From Hemicordylus capensis (lineage: Eukaryota; Chordata; Lepidosauria; Squamata; Cordylidae): 64,000 nucleotides of DNA. A program made the translations under genes and the position numbers. This document shows, piece after piece, positions 1 to 11,002 of the stretch. The stretch lies in the NCBI RefSeq assembly GCF_027244095.1, contig NC_069659.1, positions 40,536,001-40,600,000 of the forward strand, read 5' to 3'. The notes beneath the pieces were generated by a model. The model was not told the DNA's origin. It saw nothing but the letters and a program-made list of their open reading frames with translations, and searched no databases. How positions within the stretch are numbered: the first letter of the stretch is position 1; each line of letters begins with the position of its first letter.

Positions 1-344
1 TGGCAAGATAACTATGTGTAAAAAACCTAACAGGGCCTCTTTACAAATGTCTGTACAAATTTGGAGGAGGGGGGTATGCAGCCTACAACTGCTGAAATCA
101 AAAAACAATTATTGGTCAGGAAATGAGAAGGAAGGAACGTACCTCTCATAACTGCTAGCACTCCTATGTATGTGTCTAGAAGACAGTAGCCTGGCAAAGG
201 AGAAAAAACCTGCTTGCCCAAGTGAAGTTTAGTAACTGTTCTGTATACTTAAATGATTATCTTATAATGAGAGAAACGGTAAAGTCAAACTTTATTGCAA
301 TGTGATTTTTTAGCCTTGTAGAATGTTGCAATGAAGACAATGGC
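1..344. other. Upstream intergenic, nothing recognised
   Basis: No exon, RNA gene or recognisable repeat could be supported here. The short open frames are not conserved-looking. Confidence 0.4.
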
Positions 345-466
345 TGACATCCAGAGTAATTACTCATGAGGAATCCTACTGAAATTAATGGAAAAAGCTC
401 ATTAGGACTAACTTGTCCAGTTAAGTTTAATAGGATTCCTCATGAGTAATTTAGTCTGGATGCCAA
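345..466. mobile_element. Palindromic MITE-like element
   Basis: Two arms of about 45 bp face each other around a loop of some 30 bp. The left begins GACATCCAGAGTAA and the right ends TTAGTCTGGATGCC. The arms are roughly 80% complementary by eye, with ATTACTCATGAGGAATCCTA the longest shared block. The same end sequence (GGCATCCAGACTAA) reappears alone at about 16237. No target duplication is evident. Confidence 0.55.
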
Positions 467-929
467 ATAGACAGCATTTCAGTGTAACTGCCAGCAACAT
501 TCTAACCAAGGCAACCAGCACCCAACATGTTTATTTTTATTTCCACTTCAGCCAGTTTGGGTCTTGAGGGAAAATATTCGTTTTACATATATCCACTACT
601 GTGTAATGGTGGTATATGGGAACAATATACTGGGTTTTGTTGTTGTTGTTGTTGTTGAAGTCTTGCTTTTTAAAAAAAAAAAAAAGCAGCCTGCCCACTT
701 CCTAACTCCTGTCACTATCTCACTGGTCAGAGGCAAAGCAGGAGTCCTAGACCTCTAAATAGTTTTGCAGACTATAGGGAATGTTTGGCTGTGTGAGGGA
801 GATCACTTGAGGGAGAAAGAAGTGAGAAGCTGCCTTCGCTGACATTTCCTCCTCTCTTTAAAAAAAAAAAAAAAGCACAGCATCCAAAGGGAGACCAGAT
901 CTTTGAGTCCAACTCCCTGCTGAGCTCCC
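467..929. other. Sequence before the CpG region
   Basis: It contains a GTT microsatellite at 637-657 and two A-runs at about 671-683 and 859-874. There is no supported gene. Confidence 0.4.
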
Positions 930-1480
930 TGTAGTGGAGCGGGGACGCGCAGGAGCGGAGCGCCGGGCCTCTCGGCTTCTCCAGCTTTTGGGTGGGCATG
1001 GGAAGCGGGGCTGTCGTGGAGAGCGCCTGCACTTCGGAATCTGCAACGACATCCCCGGTGCTGCTGCCAGTGCAGAGGCATCTGCTGCTGCAGCTGCTTC
1101 GTCCCTGACAAGTGGCTGTCCTCCAGGAAGGCTCTGCTTGCAAAGCTCTAGGGAGGAGAAGAGCCCAGCAGCCCCCTCTGCAAGGCAGGCTGCTCCCTCC
1201 CTCCTCAGTCTGCCCGACAACAAGAAGGGCCAAAAACACCGCCAGTGTGGCGGCTTGCACTACAGCGCGGGGGCTCTCTAGTCGATGGGAGCGGAAACTT
1301 TTTGAAGTGTGCCGGCCACTCGCCTCCCTTTGCGCGGGTAGGGCCAGGACAGGAGTCGTTCCTGTCCCTGCGCTCAGCCTAAACCTCGCTCCTCCTCTCC
1401 ACGCGCACTGAAACCCACACGGCCCCAGCGAGGCAGGAAGGGTGTAACTTGCTCCCTCCCTGGGTCATAATAACAAGCAG

Positions 1481-1494
1481 GGTGCCGGGGCAAC
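1481..1494 (+). promoter_or_regulatory. Candidate RFX X-box
   Basis: The sequence GGTGCCGGGGCAAC is an imperfect inverted repeat of GGTGCC and GGCAAC around a 2-bp spacer. It is close to the RFX consensus GTTGCC-N(1-3)-GGCAAC, with a mismatch in the left half-site. It lies about 150 bp before the proposed start codon, the usual position for X-boxes in ciliary genes. Its function is inferred. Confidence 0.4.
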
Positions 1495-1643
1495 CGCGCG
1501 GGCAGGAGCCGCGCCACCAGCAGCGTGCATTGCGCCCTTGACCTCCCCGCCGGGCTGCTTCCTCCCCGGCCTTTCCCCTCCCCACCCCCGGACCCACTGC
1601 AACCTTTTGCAGCTTATATCCCGAAGAGAAAGCAGAGGCCAGC

Positions 1644-1785
1644 ATGCAGCCCCCGGAGCGTAAAGAGGAGGGCGCTCTCCTCCCTCCGATTAACGGGCCT
1701 ACCACAGTAAGGGCCGGCGCCGCCGCCTCCATCCCTATCGCCCCGCTTTGGAGACCCAGGTCTGCTCGCCTGGCGCCGCCCGCTG
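1644..1785 (+). CDS. TEX26: TEX26 exon 1 (tentative)
   Basis: An ATG with A at -3 opens a frame of 47 codons plus one base, ending at CTG|GTGAGA, a good donor. The peptide begins MQPPERKEEG and is rich in proline, alanine and arginine. It has no clear similarity to the human N terminus except a shared Q-P near the start. The reason to choose this donor is phase: it leaves one base, exactly what exon 2 needs to enter the frame reading WDPY. An earlier donor-like site at 1707 (ACA|GTAAGG) leaves no spare base and would shift exon 2 out of frame. The result is an N terminus about 25 residues longer than in human. The true first exon could instead be another small exon in the same island. Confidence 0.45.
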
Positions 1786-1853
1786 GTGAGAAATGATATC
1801 GCGCCTTGCGCCCAGAGAAGGAGCGGGACCCGGAGGAGCTAGAATGACCGTAA

Positions 1854-1865
1854 TGCGCAAGCGCA
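1854..1865. promoter_or_regulatory. Perfect NRF1 consensus site
   Basis: TGCGCAAGCGCA matches the palindromic NRF1 consensus TGCGCANGCGCA at every fixed position. It lies within the CpG-rich region about 70 bp downstream of the proposed exon 1 donor. NRF1 sites are common in CpG-island promoters, so this supports promoter activity here. Confidence 0.5.
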
Positions 1866-1900
1866 AAGGACGGGATTGTGCGCCTTGGCCGTCAAGAAGC

Positions 1901-3118
1901 TGGTTGCCCTGAACGGGAACGGGGCGGGGTTGGATAGGAGTGGGGAGAGGATAGAATGTAGCCTGCAGGCCAGGAGTTTGTTTTGGTTATGCTGTGCATA
2001 GCTGAAACGTTCAGTATTTGATGATATTATGAATAGTTGGCGTGTCTGCAATAATGTATAAACATACAAACTAGCAATGACTAGATTCCTTGGGTCAGAC
2101 GTAGTGCTGCTAAATCTCGTAAATAAAGAAGCACGTCCGTGAAAGCCACGATGGTTAACTAGAGTTGATGACTCTCCCCAGATTAGCCTGGAAGTCTCTA
2201 GGACTTATTTCCAAGTGGCTGGTGAATGCAATCCTGGATTTTTAAACGATAGGGCGAAAAGTATTGGGGAGGGATGTCTAGGTACAGCTGCCTTCAGTCA
2301 AATGTATTATTGCTAGAAATGAAGGCAAACAACCCTAGAATACTGTAAATAGAATATGAATCTAATTTTGTTTTATCCGCTCAAAAGTCTCGCTTTGTAG
2401 ATGGAACGCTGCTAAAAGAAGTTTAGCTATTGTGTTGTAAAGATTGAAGATAGTGTGTTTGAGATTTGCTGATTTCATACAGTTTTCATACTGTTTGGTG
2501 TTCTGTGGTTGGGAAGAGATAAGAAGTAGTTTAAACTTTTAAATATTTTAAGGCTCTTTATGGAGCTGATGATCAAAAAGCAGGATCTAAATAAAATAAT
2601 ATAGTCAAGATTCAGTACTTTTAAAAGTCTAATTGATTCATAAATTTAGACAGCAATGTTTTTTTTGGAGAAGGGATCTTTTCAGCCATTCTTGCAGCTA
2701 ATTTTCACAGTAACTTGGTCTGGGCCAAATAGCACATTACACAGGTGAGGTGACTATCACAGATTGCCTCTAATAGGGACTTTTCACCCCCTTAGCTTTA
2801 GATCAGTCTTAGGCTATTCAGCTAACCAAGAAGTGTGAAAATATCCAGCTTGGCGAATATGCCATTACTTAGGTCTGAGTTCACAAAGGGTACTCACAAA
2901 GGTTTTGTTTTTTTAAATAGCTCAAGAGGTGAAGTTTCTGTTAAGATTCTGGTTTACTTACACAATTTTTAGTAAAGCATTATAAAGCACAGAACATAGG
3001 CAAAGCATAAAACATCAAAATAGAATTGATTTTAAAATGGCTTTATATGAAAATAATTTCAAGGAATTTATTCTTAATTCATTCTTGCTGTACTTACAAG
3101 CTGCCTAAATCATGACAT
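1901..3118. other. First intron of TEX26, no recognised element
   Basis: This is AT-rich single-copy-looking sequence between the CpG region and a CR1 LINE. No exon was found. Confidence 0.4.
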
Positions 3119-4554
3119 ACATAAGAAGATAAGAACAGCCTTGCTGGATCAGGCACAAGAGGCATCGGGCTGGAGGTGGCCCACAGCCACCGGACTAGTA
3201 GCCACTGATAGACCTGTCCTCCATGAATTTGTTTAAGCCCCTTTTAAAGCTGTCCAAGCCGGTGGCCATCACTGCATCCAATGGCAAACAATTCAATAGA
3301 TTAATTACATAGGCTGTGTGAAAAAGTACTTCCTCTTGTCAGTCCTAAATTTCCTGACCTTCAGTTTCATGGGGTGACCCCTGGTTCTAGTGTGTGTTTG
3401 AGAGAAAAACTTCTCTCTGTTCACCCTCTCCACAACATGCATAATTTTATACACCTCAATCATGTCTCCCCTTTGTCACCTCTTTTCCAAGGTAAAGAGC
3501 CCCAGATGTTATAGCCTAGCCTCATAAGAAAGGTGCTCCAGGCTCCTGATCATCTTGGTTTGCCACTTCTGCACCTTTTCTAGTTCTACAATATCCTTAA
3601 GATACGGTGACCAAAGCTGTATGCAGTACTCCAGATGTGGCCATACCATAGATTTGCATAAGGGCATTATAATATTAGCATTTTTATTTTCAATCTCCTT
3701 CCTAATTACTCCTTGCATGAAATTAGCCTTTTTCACAGCTGCCACACATTGAGTCAACACTTTCAATCAGCTGTCCACTGTGACCCCTAGATCTCTCTCC
3801 TGGTCAGTCACCGATAGCTCAGATCCCTTCAGTGTATATATGAAGTTGGGGTTTTTTGCCGCACTATGCATCACTTTACACTAGCTTATATTGAACTGCA
3901 TTCGCCATTTTGTTGTCCACTCCCTCAGTTTGGAGAGATCTTTTTGGAGCTCCTCACAATCTGTTGTGGATTTTACTACCCTAAATAGTTTCATGTCATC
4001 TGCAAATTTGACCGCTGCTTACCCCAGCTTCTAGATCATTTATGAACAAGTTAAAGAGCACTGGTCCCAGCACTGATCCCTGGGTGACCCCACTTCCTAC
4101 CTACCTCCTTTGTGAAAACTGACCATTTATTCCGACTGTCTGTTTCCTGTCCTTCAACCAGTTACCAATCCACACATGAACCTGTCCCCTTATCCCATGA
4201 CGGCTAAGTTTACTCAAGAGCCTTTTGTGGGAAACCTTGTCAAAAGCTTTTTGGAAGTCCAGGTATACTGTGTCAACCAGATCACCTTTATCCACATGCC
4301 TGTTGACACTCTCAAAGAACTCCAAAAGGTTAGTGAGGCAAGACTTTTCCTTGCAGAAGCCATGCTGGTTCTCCTTGAGCAAGGCCTTTTCTTCTATATG
4401 TTTAACAATTTTGTCCTTAAGTATGCTTTCCATCAATTTATCCGGCATCGAAGTTAAGCTGACCGACCTGTAATTTCCCAGATCCCCCCTGGGTCCCTTT
4501 TTGAAAATTAGAGTTACATTGGTGCTTTCCAGAACAGCTGCAAAATGCTTCTGT

Positions 4555-4808
4555 TCAGGCAAATCACATTTGAAACATAAACAGCAGGGGGAGCAGTCAC
4601 GGGGAAACTAACAACCCGAAAAAACAGCAACTTTTTTACACCAGATACACATCATAGCACTATATCACAGTGATTAAATTCGAAACAAGGCATCGGAAAT
4701 GTGAATGGCACCCTGCTGTCAGTGTAGGGACTACGGTGTCACAACACAGGAAGTGTGGAAACACACTTCTAAGATCCGCCGTGACCCTGTTGCAGGGTGT
4801 AATCTGGA
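4555..4808. mobile_element. Unclassified insert inside the CR1 copy
   Basis: CR1 coding is interrupted between codons reading KVANGTFQI and PEQKHFAAVL. The 250-bp insert has no similarity to CR1 and holds no meaningful open frame. Its ends are not clear terminal repeats by eye. It could be a non-autonomous DNA transposon. Confidence 0.5.
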
Positions 4809-5842
4809 AAGTGCCATTGGCTACTTTCGAGTCCCCTGGTACAGAGCCTGATTGTAGGGACAAGTTACATATTTTTGCTAGGAGATCAGCAATTTCACAT
4901 TTGAGTTCCTTCAGAATTCTTGGATGGGTGCCATCTAGCCCTGGCGATTTATTAATTTTTAGTTTTTCAGGACAGTTTAGAACATCTTCCCTTGTCACCT
5001 CAAATTGGCCCAGTTCTTCAGCCGCTAAACCTGAAAAGCTCAATGCCGGAGAGCGTATATGGTTAGCGTTAAGACAGATGCAAAGAACTCATTCAGCTTC
5101 TCTGCAATCTCCTTATCCTCCTTAATAATCCCTTTCATGTCCTCATCATCTAAGGGGCCAACTGCCTCCCTGGCAGGTTTTCTACTTCTGATATATTTAG
5201 AGAAGTTTTTGTTACCCCCCCTTGACACTTCTAGTTATTGTCTCCTTGCATTTCCTTTGCCAGAGTTTATGTTCCTTTCTGTTCTCTTCATTTGGGCAGG
5301 ACATCCATTTTCTGAAGGAAGTCTTCTTCCCTTTTATAGCTTCCCTGACTCTACTTGTTAGCGATACTGGCGTCCTCCTGAACTTGGTGGTACCTTTCTT
5401 TCTTCTTGGTATACATTCCAGCTAAGCTTCTAATATTGTGGTTTTAAATAAGTTCTCTGCTTTCTGGAGTGATCTGACCCTCCTGACTTTCCCTTTTAAC
5501 TTCCTTTTTACCTGTCCCATCCTTTTTGAAAAGTTTCCTCTTCTGAAGTCAAACACATCTGTCCAACACATCTGTCCAACACTTCAGAAGAGGAGACTTC
5601 AGAAGAGGAAACATCTGTGTTGGACTTCCTTGACAATTCTCCACTTGCATATATGCTGAATTGGACCACACTATGGTCACTGCTACCCAATGGTTCTGCA
5701 GCTCTGACATCTCGCACCAGTTCCTGGGCACCACTCAGGATTAAGGACGCCATCCCTCTGGTTGGTTCTGTGACTAACTGTTCTAAGGCACAGTAAATTT
5801 AGTATGTCTAGAAATTTGGCCTCTCTGAAATAGGACATCTCT

Positions 5843-6050
5843 GACTAGGACCGGGGAGACCCGAGTTCAAATCCTCATTCAGCCATGATACTTGCTGGGT
5901 GACTCTGGGCCAGCCACTTCTCTCTCAGCCTAACCTACTTCACAGGGTTGTTGTGAGGAGAAACCTAAGTATGTAGTACACCGCTCTGGGCTCCTTGGAG
6001 GAAGAGCAGGATAAAAAATGTAAAAATAAATTAATTAATTAATAAATAAC
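5843..6050 (+). mobile_element. tRNA-headed SINE (family A), 5'-truncated, in CR1
   Basis: It retains the B-box region (GAGTTCAAATCC), the body with CTGGGCCAGCC and the 3' end with CTCCTTGGAGGAAGAGC, followed by an A/T tail. CR1 sequence continues on both sides, so it inserted after CR1. Confidence 0.8.
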
Positions 6051-6849
6051 CTGAATGTGAATTTGCCCAGTCTATGTGTGGGTAGTTGAAGTCACCCATT
6101 GTTACTGCCCCGTCTCTCTTTGATGCCTCTCTTATTTGCTTCTCCAACTCCAGGTTATTCCCAGCGTTGTGATCGGTCAGGCAATAACACGTCCCTAGTA
6201 ACACATTTCCTTTCAGTACTCGTAATGTTACCCATAATGATTCTGTGGAGGACTCCAGTCCACCTAGGTTTCCTAGCTTGTTGGAATCTACCCCTTCTTT
6301 GATATATCGTGCTACTCCTCCCCAAATCCTTCCCTCCCTGTCCCTTCTGTAGAGTTTATATCCAGGAATAACCATGCCCCACTGGTTCTCACCGTTCCAC
6401 CAGGGTTCCGGTAACATGCTCTATATCTATGTTTTCATTAGTAACCAAGCACTCCGGCTCACCCATCTTCGCTCGGAGGCTTCTGGCGCCAAGTCCCTCA
6501 CTTGGTGTTGGCATGTGCCATCTCCCTTACCAGCCTTTGACCTTTTCGGCAAGCTGTCATGTCTTTCCGTCTGCTCAACTCCTGGCTCTACTCTGTCCCC
6601 TTCTGGTTTATCTGAAACATGTGCACTCCTGCACCTTAGGGGATTTTGCTGGCCAAACCATCTGAATTTACACCTCTTTTTATTCTAAAAATTGTCATGG
6701 CAATAGAGAAAAATCATAACTTAGAAATAATGTCAGCATTCCATTCTTTCCTAATAGAAAACTCTCTGGCACATATTCTGCATTGTTCCTCCTTTTGATT
6801 GATTCTTGCTTCAACTCACATAGATTCTATTCCGTATTCTTGCTCTAAC

Positions 6850-6995
6850 TCACATACATTATCTAGTTTTAATTTTAATCTGCTTTTAATTGGTTTTTGA
6901 TTTTAATTGTTATGTATTTTTGCTTGTAGTGTAAACTGCCCTGAGCCACTCTAGGAAGGGTGGGATATCAATCAATCAATCAAATAAAGAAATTA
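6850..6995 (+). mobile_element. L2 3'-end fragment
   Basis: The characteristic L2 tail (CTGCCCTGAGCCACTC, then GGGTGGGATATC) ends in a short CAAT-type repeat. Confidence 0.6.
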
Positions 6996-7435
6996 AATGA
7001 TATACAATTAACTTCTTTCATGCAGAGATACATTCTTTCACTAATCCACATATTTGAGGAACAGCTAGATAACCATTGTCTTTTGAAAAATATGCTGAGA
7101 AACACAGACATGAAGTTTCAGATGAAAGGGTTACAGATAAGAAGGTTATCAGTTCCTAGGCAGAGTTAAATCAAATGACTAAAGGAAAGAAGGGGTGATT
7201 TTATTCTTATATCCATGGTGCAAATATTAAATTTTCTGATTTATTTTTCATTCTCTAAAAGCAGCTTCAGGTGGTCTTGATTTGGTTCTGGACTGTAGTG
7301 TGGGGCCCTCCTAATCCCAAGTGGGGCCACCACAGCTGCCTTTAGAAAAAGAAAATATCATCAAGGGTCAATTGTGGATCCCCTGTGTAATGTGTCCTTT
7401 GGTCTCGGGAATTGTTGTGGGCATCCTCCTATGAC

Positions 7436-7580
7436 TTGCGTTCTTAAATTGTGATGCCTAGATGATGTTGGACTACAACTTCCATCACCCAGCCACAGTG
7501 ACCTTCAGCCCTTGTAGCTGAGGATGATGGGAACTGTAGTCCAACAACATTTGGGGACCCAAGTTTGTGATCCCCTGCCA
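7436..7580. mobile_element. Palindromic hAT-like MITE (family M1)
   Basis: Opposed copies of TTGGACTACAACTTCC and its complement flank a short centre. The right end reads GTTTGTGATCCCCTG, as in other M1 copies; the left end has decayed. Confidence 0.65.
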
Positions 7581-7824
7581 TAATTGAAAATCCATTTTAT
7601 ATGAATGGGTTCTGGTCTTTTATCTTTTATGAAGATAAGAGAAAATTATTTGGGTCTTGCCCCTTTAAACTGAATCAGAATGGATCCTGAATGTTACTTA
7701 GTTGAGGTTCTGTAAGTGTCAGTTGGCAAGTTCTGAGAGAAAAATGCAGAAGCAGACCAGGAGAAACTGGGAAATGGCAAAATAGTGAGGATATTTTCTG
7801 TATTCATAAATGACTTTCAATGGT

Positions 7825-7908
7825 GCAATCCTATCCATGTCTACTCAGAAATAAGTCCTACTGGGTTTTAATTAGACTTATTTCCAGGTAAGTGTGTATA
7901 GGATTGCA
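7825..7908. mobile_element. Short palindromic repeat (family M2)
   Basis: Arms beginning GCAATCCTATCCATG and ending TATAGGATTGCAG face each other around AAGTCCTACTGGG. Diverged relatives of this family lie at about 12278-12345, 45215-45296 and 52985-53060. Confidence 0.6.
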
Positions 7909-8040
7909 GGCTGAGATACTTCTATATAATTTTGGGGAAGTAGCTTAACCATCACATTTCTCATTACTGATTGGTTGTTTTTTAAACTAGACTAGGATGT
8001 GTTAAGAATTTGTACCATTTACAGCCACTGTTTTTAGTAG

Positions 8041-8122
8041 GTGTTAGAAAGTGGGATCCCTATGAGTCGACAATGAAACACGATTTTATCTTTACACCTG
8101 CAACAGAATTCATTGCAGACTG
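8041..8122 (+). CDS. TEX26: TEX26 exon 2
   Basis: The exon encodes VRKWDPYESTMKHDFIFTPA and continues to FIAD. It aligns with the human segment WDSYATTMRTAFTPKTGAV. It is entered after a TAGTAG tandem acceptor (8035-8040), so use of the first AG would add one valine. It leaves at TG|GTAAGA, a strong donor, contributing two bases of a cysteine codon completed by exon 3. It is too short and too split to stand out as a long open frame and was found by its conserved peptide. A palindromic repeat at 7825-7908 lies just upstream in the intron. Confidence 0.85.
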
Positions 8123-8248
8123 GTAAGATGACACTGATTTAATTTAAACCCTTCGGTCACATTTAATATATTGGCGTCTTAAAACACTTGTGTGACTCCT
8201 TTGCATCTAGCATCTGTCTTAAAACATCATCTTTAAAACATTATTAAA

Positions 8249-8467
8249 GCCAGTGTGGTGTAGTAGTTAAGAGTGTTGGACTAGGACCAGGGAGACTAGA
8301 GTTCAAATCCCCACTCAGTCAGTAATGAAACTCACTAGATGACTCTGGGCCAGTTATTTTTCTCTCAGCCTAACCTACCTCACAAGGTCATTGTGAGGAT
8401 AAACATAACCATGTACATTGCTCTGGGCTCCTTAGAGGAAGAGTGAGTAAATAAATAAATAAATATT
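8249..8467 (+). mobile_element. tRNA-headed SINE (family A)
   Basis: It is near full length: GCCAGTGTGGTGTAGTAG (A-box region), GAGTTCAAATCC (B box), CTGGGCCAGTTA and a tail of AAAT repeats. It lies in the second TEX26 intron. Confidence 0.85.
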
Positions 8468-9070
8468 TATTGTCTGGGAACACCCTTCCCATCTGCACCT
8501 AATGCCACGGGAAAAGGTAGCTGTAGCTTTAGAGTGAATTTTATTCTGGGGGAATGTGAAAGGCTTTTTAGACGCTACCAACTGATCTGCCACCAAATCA
8601 GTCCTGTAATCTGTTGCTTACCTCCTTGGATGCTTGCAGTTGGGGTTAAAATCCAACTCGGTCTGTGTGTGATGTAATCTAACTGCTATATGGCAGGAAT
8701 ATCCAAAATGCTTCAATTTGAAGTCCATGAAGAACTCTTCTGCCTTGAGTGAGACTACAAATGGGATCTTTGCTCTCTTCTGGAGCATATCTGACTTCCC
8801 GGTTGCAAATTCCTAGAGTGGAAGGCTTCTCTGCTTTTCATGGCTGTGTGGCGACTGGAGAGAGATTTTGGGCAGCTACAGCTGCCTCTGTTTTTGCAGG
8901 GCTGTGGAAAGGAAAGCCGCACCTTCTCAAGAAGATGTCCAAGGTCCCTTCCAACTCTAACATTATCTTATTCTGTGTATTTTCCTGCACTGAGCAGAGC
9001 ATTGGACTAGAATAACTCCAAGGTCTCTTCCAGGCTAAAATTTTAGTCCTTTTAGTTTCATTTAGTTTCA
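8468..9070. other. Intronic sequence with a small CR1 3' fragment
   Basis: Near 8935-9050 the text GGTCCCTTCCAACTCTAA and a second related line resemble the CR1 3' end. The rest is unrecognised. Confidence 0.4.
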
Positions 9071-9080
9071 GACATTATGT

Positions 9081-9114
9081 TGTCCATGTGTACAGGTGTC
9101 AGTACACATGGACA
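9081..9114. repeat. Perfect 13-bp hairpin
   Basis: TGTCCATGTGTAC and its exact complement GTACACATGGACA are separated by 8 bases. It heads a stretch of tandem-looking ACAC/TGTA words up to about 9310, perhaps a decayed DNA element. Confidence 0.6.
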
Positions 9115-9744
9115 TGTTGCATGAATGACTGTACACGCATTCATCTTAACAGTGAATCTGGGTACAGGCCCTCTCAAATGCAGGATACAGTCTAGCAGTG
9201 TCCTGTTGTACGTGTGTTGCATAATGTCTGAATAACTGTAAGTGCACACAGATCTGTACCTGCATACACTGTACACAGATTGGACGTGCACTGAACGTGA
9301 CGTGTGGATAGGGCTGCTTTCCACACAGCTAATTATGTGCACCAGCTTCTTTTCATGCAACTCGCCACTCTCCAGTAACTTGTGCTTTCAATCCCTATCC
9401 AGTCACAGTCTGTCCCTAATTAGTGTTCTACTTCCACATTTTCTCCTATAAGCCTGTACCAAAAATGTCAGAGTTGCCAGTGCAGAGGGCTTCATTGTAA
9501 AGATTAGCACAAAAAGGTCAGCCTTTGCTGACCATGGCTTTTTATTGCAATTCTGGGCTTGTGGTGGCCAGTGTTGGCATGTGATAGAGGAACAGAAGGA
9601 AGGGAAGGGAGGTTTCTAGGTTGGGCGTGTCCTGCCAGTTGTCTGTTGCTCTCAATCATTGATAAGACATAGGGGTAAAGCAGAAGGAACCCGCCCCCCC
9701 CCTTCCCAACGTTGCCTACCTATGATCTGGGAGAAGCCCCTGCA

Positions 9745-9992
9745 AGGGTTTTTCCTCCTCCTCCTCTTTATATCCTGCTTTCCAAAATGGTTTACATAGA
9801 AAAATAAATCAGATGCCTCCTTGTCCCCAAAGGGACAGAAACACAAATAAAGAAGTTTAAAGGTAGACACCACACCAACAACTACTGGAGGGGTGCTGTG
9901 CTAGGATTGAAGAGGGCCACTTGCTCTCCTCCTGCTAAATACGAGTATTAGAGGCTGACCACTTTAAAAGGTGCCTTTTCGTTAAGTTAGCA
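9745..9992 (-). mobile_element. L2-tailed hairpin SINE (family H)
   Basis: Read on the minus strand it runs from a decayed 5' hairpin (near 9925-9990), through the GGCCC and CTGGTG-like body, to GTTTACATAG and the L2-type tail. Confidence 0.65.
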
Positions 9993-10730
9993 ACTTCTTA
10001 TGTAGCCCCCAGAGACCAGCCACCATCTTCACCCAAACCTCTCCCCTCTCTTCCCTGCTGTTCGTTCCCTTTTCTTTATACTGCTGCCTCTAACTGCTCT
10101 CTGATTCCATCCACGTAGGTGCATTTTTGTCAGGTCCCACCTAGACTATGACTCAGAGAAGAGCTTCTCAGAGGAGGAGGAGGAGGAGGAGGGAGCACAC
10201 ACTAGCTGAGGCACCCAGCCCCACTGAAAGCCCCCTAGATCTAACAGACTTGGAGAAGCCAGAATTTGTTGCCTCTCCTAATCTCCCCATCAGAAGAGCC
10301 CTGAAGCTCTGGTGAATTGGTACCCTCAGCAGGGGTCCTGTCTTGTCCACAGACCCTGCGTCACCCTTGGGATCCTAGAAGCAGAGGTCACGCCATGCCA
10401 GGGCTGAACTCCAGCATTGGCAGGCAAAGTGTTCACCATTGCTCAAGACTTCCTTCCCTAAGGGTTTAATCAGGAGGGGGGGGGAGCCAGCTCGGGCACC
10501 TGCTTTGGATCAGGGCCAGCCTGAACTCCAGTAAGGGGTGGGGCTTCTGGCTCCTATAGAACCCCTCCATCTGCAGCCTGTCTTTACTGGATCGACATTT
10601 CTTTCTTTGAGCTCTTTTCTTTAGGCAGACATGTATACAGAAAATTTTCTTGCTAGACATGTACAGACAATTTTCCAGACAGCTGAGAGTGTCTGGAACT
10701 CTCTGTGATTCCTTCTGTGTCCCCAGTGCT
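9993..10730. other. Intronic sequence, nothing firm
   Basis: It contains a GGA repeat at 10172-10191 that encodes an acidic run in one frame. No supported exon or complete repeat was seen. Confidence 0.35.
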
Positions 10731-10995
10731 AACTGAGAAAAGGGGCACCTTTAAAAAGTGGTGATTCTCTTTATTGAGCAGGGAGAGAGCAACTGGCCCT
10801 GTCCAGCCCGATCACAATACCTCCAGTGACTGTTGCTGGTATCTATCTTATGTTTCTTTTTTAGAATGTGAGCCCTTTGAAGACAGGGAGCTATTTTATT
10901 TATTTATTTTATTTTATTTGCTGACTGACTGCTTTGGGAACTTTTGTCGAAAAGCGGTATATAAATATTTGTCGTATTCGTATTCTATGACAATT
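10731..10995 (+). mobile_element. L2-tailed hairpin SINE (family H)
   Basis: It shows GCTAACTGAG and TTGAGCAGGGAGAG as hairpin arms, the body with GATCACAATACCTCCAGTG, and GTGAGCCCTTTGAAGACAGG before the L2-like tail. Confidence 0.75.
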
Positions 10996-11002
10996 TACAG
11001 TT

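Larger units (their letters stand above)
930..1900. promoter_or_regulatory. CpG-rich promoter region of TEX26
   Basis: This stretch is GC-rich with many CpG pairs, in contrast to the AT-rich and CpG-poor flanks. It contains the proposed first exon of TEX26 and is the only such island near the gene. Several long open frames exist on both strands here, as expected of GC-rich sequence; I do not treat them as genes. The transcription start is not visible from sequence alone. Confidence 0.65.
3119..6690 (-). mobile_element. CR1-clade LINE, 5'-truncated, with two insertions
   Basis: The coding direction is minus. An endonuclease fragment (6031-6417) contains GDFNYPHIDW. Reverse transcriptase pieces follow at 4660-5043 and 4101-4562, the latter with motif A (YLDFQKAFDKV) and FKKGPRGDLGNYR. 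The C-terminal connection region with HLEYCIQLW is at 3509-3766, and the 3' UTR ends at 3119. It is broken by stops and frameshifts and lacks the YADD region. A SINE (5843-6050) and an unclassified insert (about 4555-4808) interrupt it. It is a dead intronic copy. Confidence 0.88.

Noticed and set aside
772-1260. Minus-strand 162-codon frame starting MQAATLAVFLALLVV, resembling a signal peptide
   Set aside because: It lies in GC-rich promoter sequence with several overlapping frames on both strands, ends in low-complexity sequence from an A-run, and shows no recognisable domain.
1707-1712. GTAAGG as the donor of TEX26 exon 1
   Set aside because: It is a good donor by sequence, but it leaves phase 0 and exon 2 would then not read WDPY.
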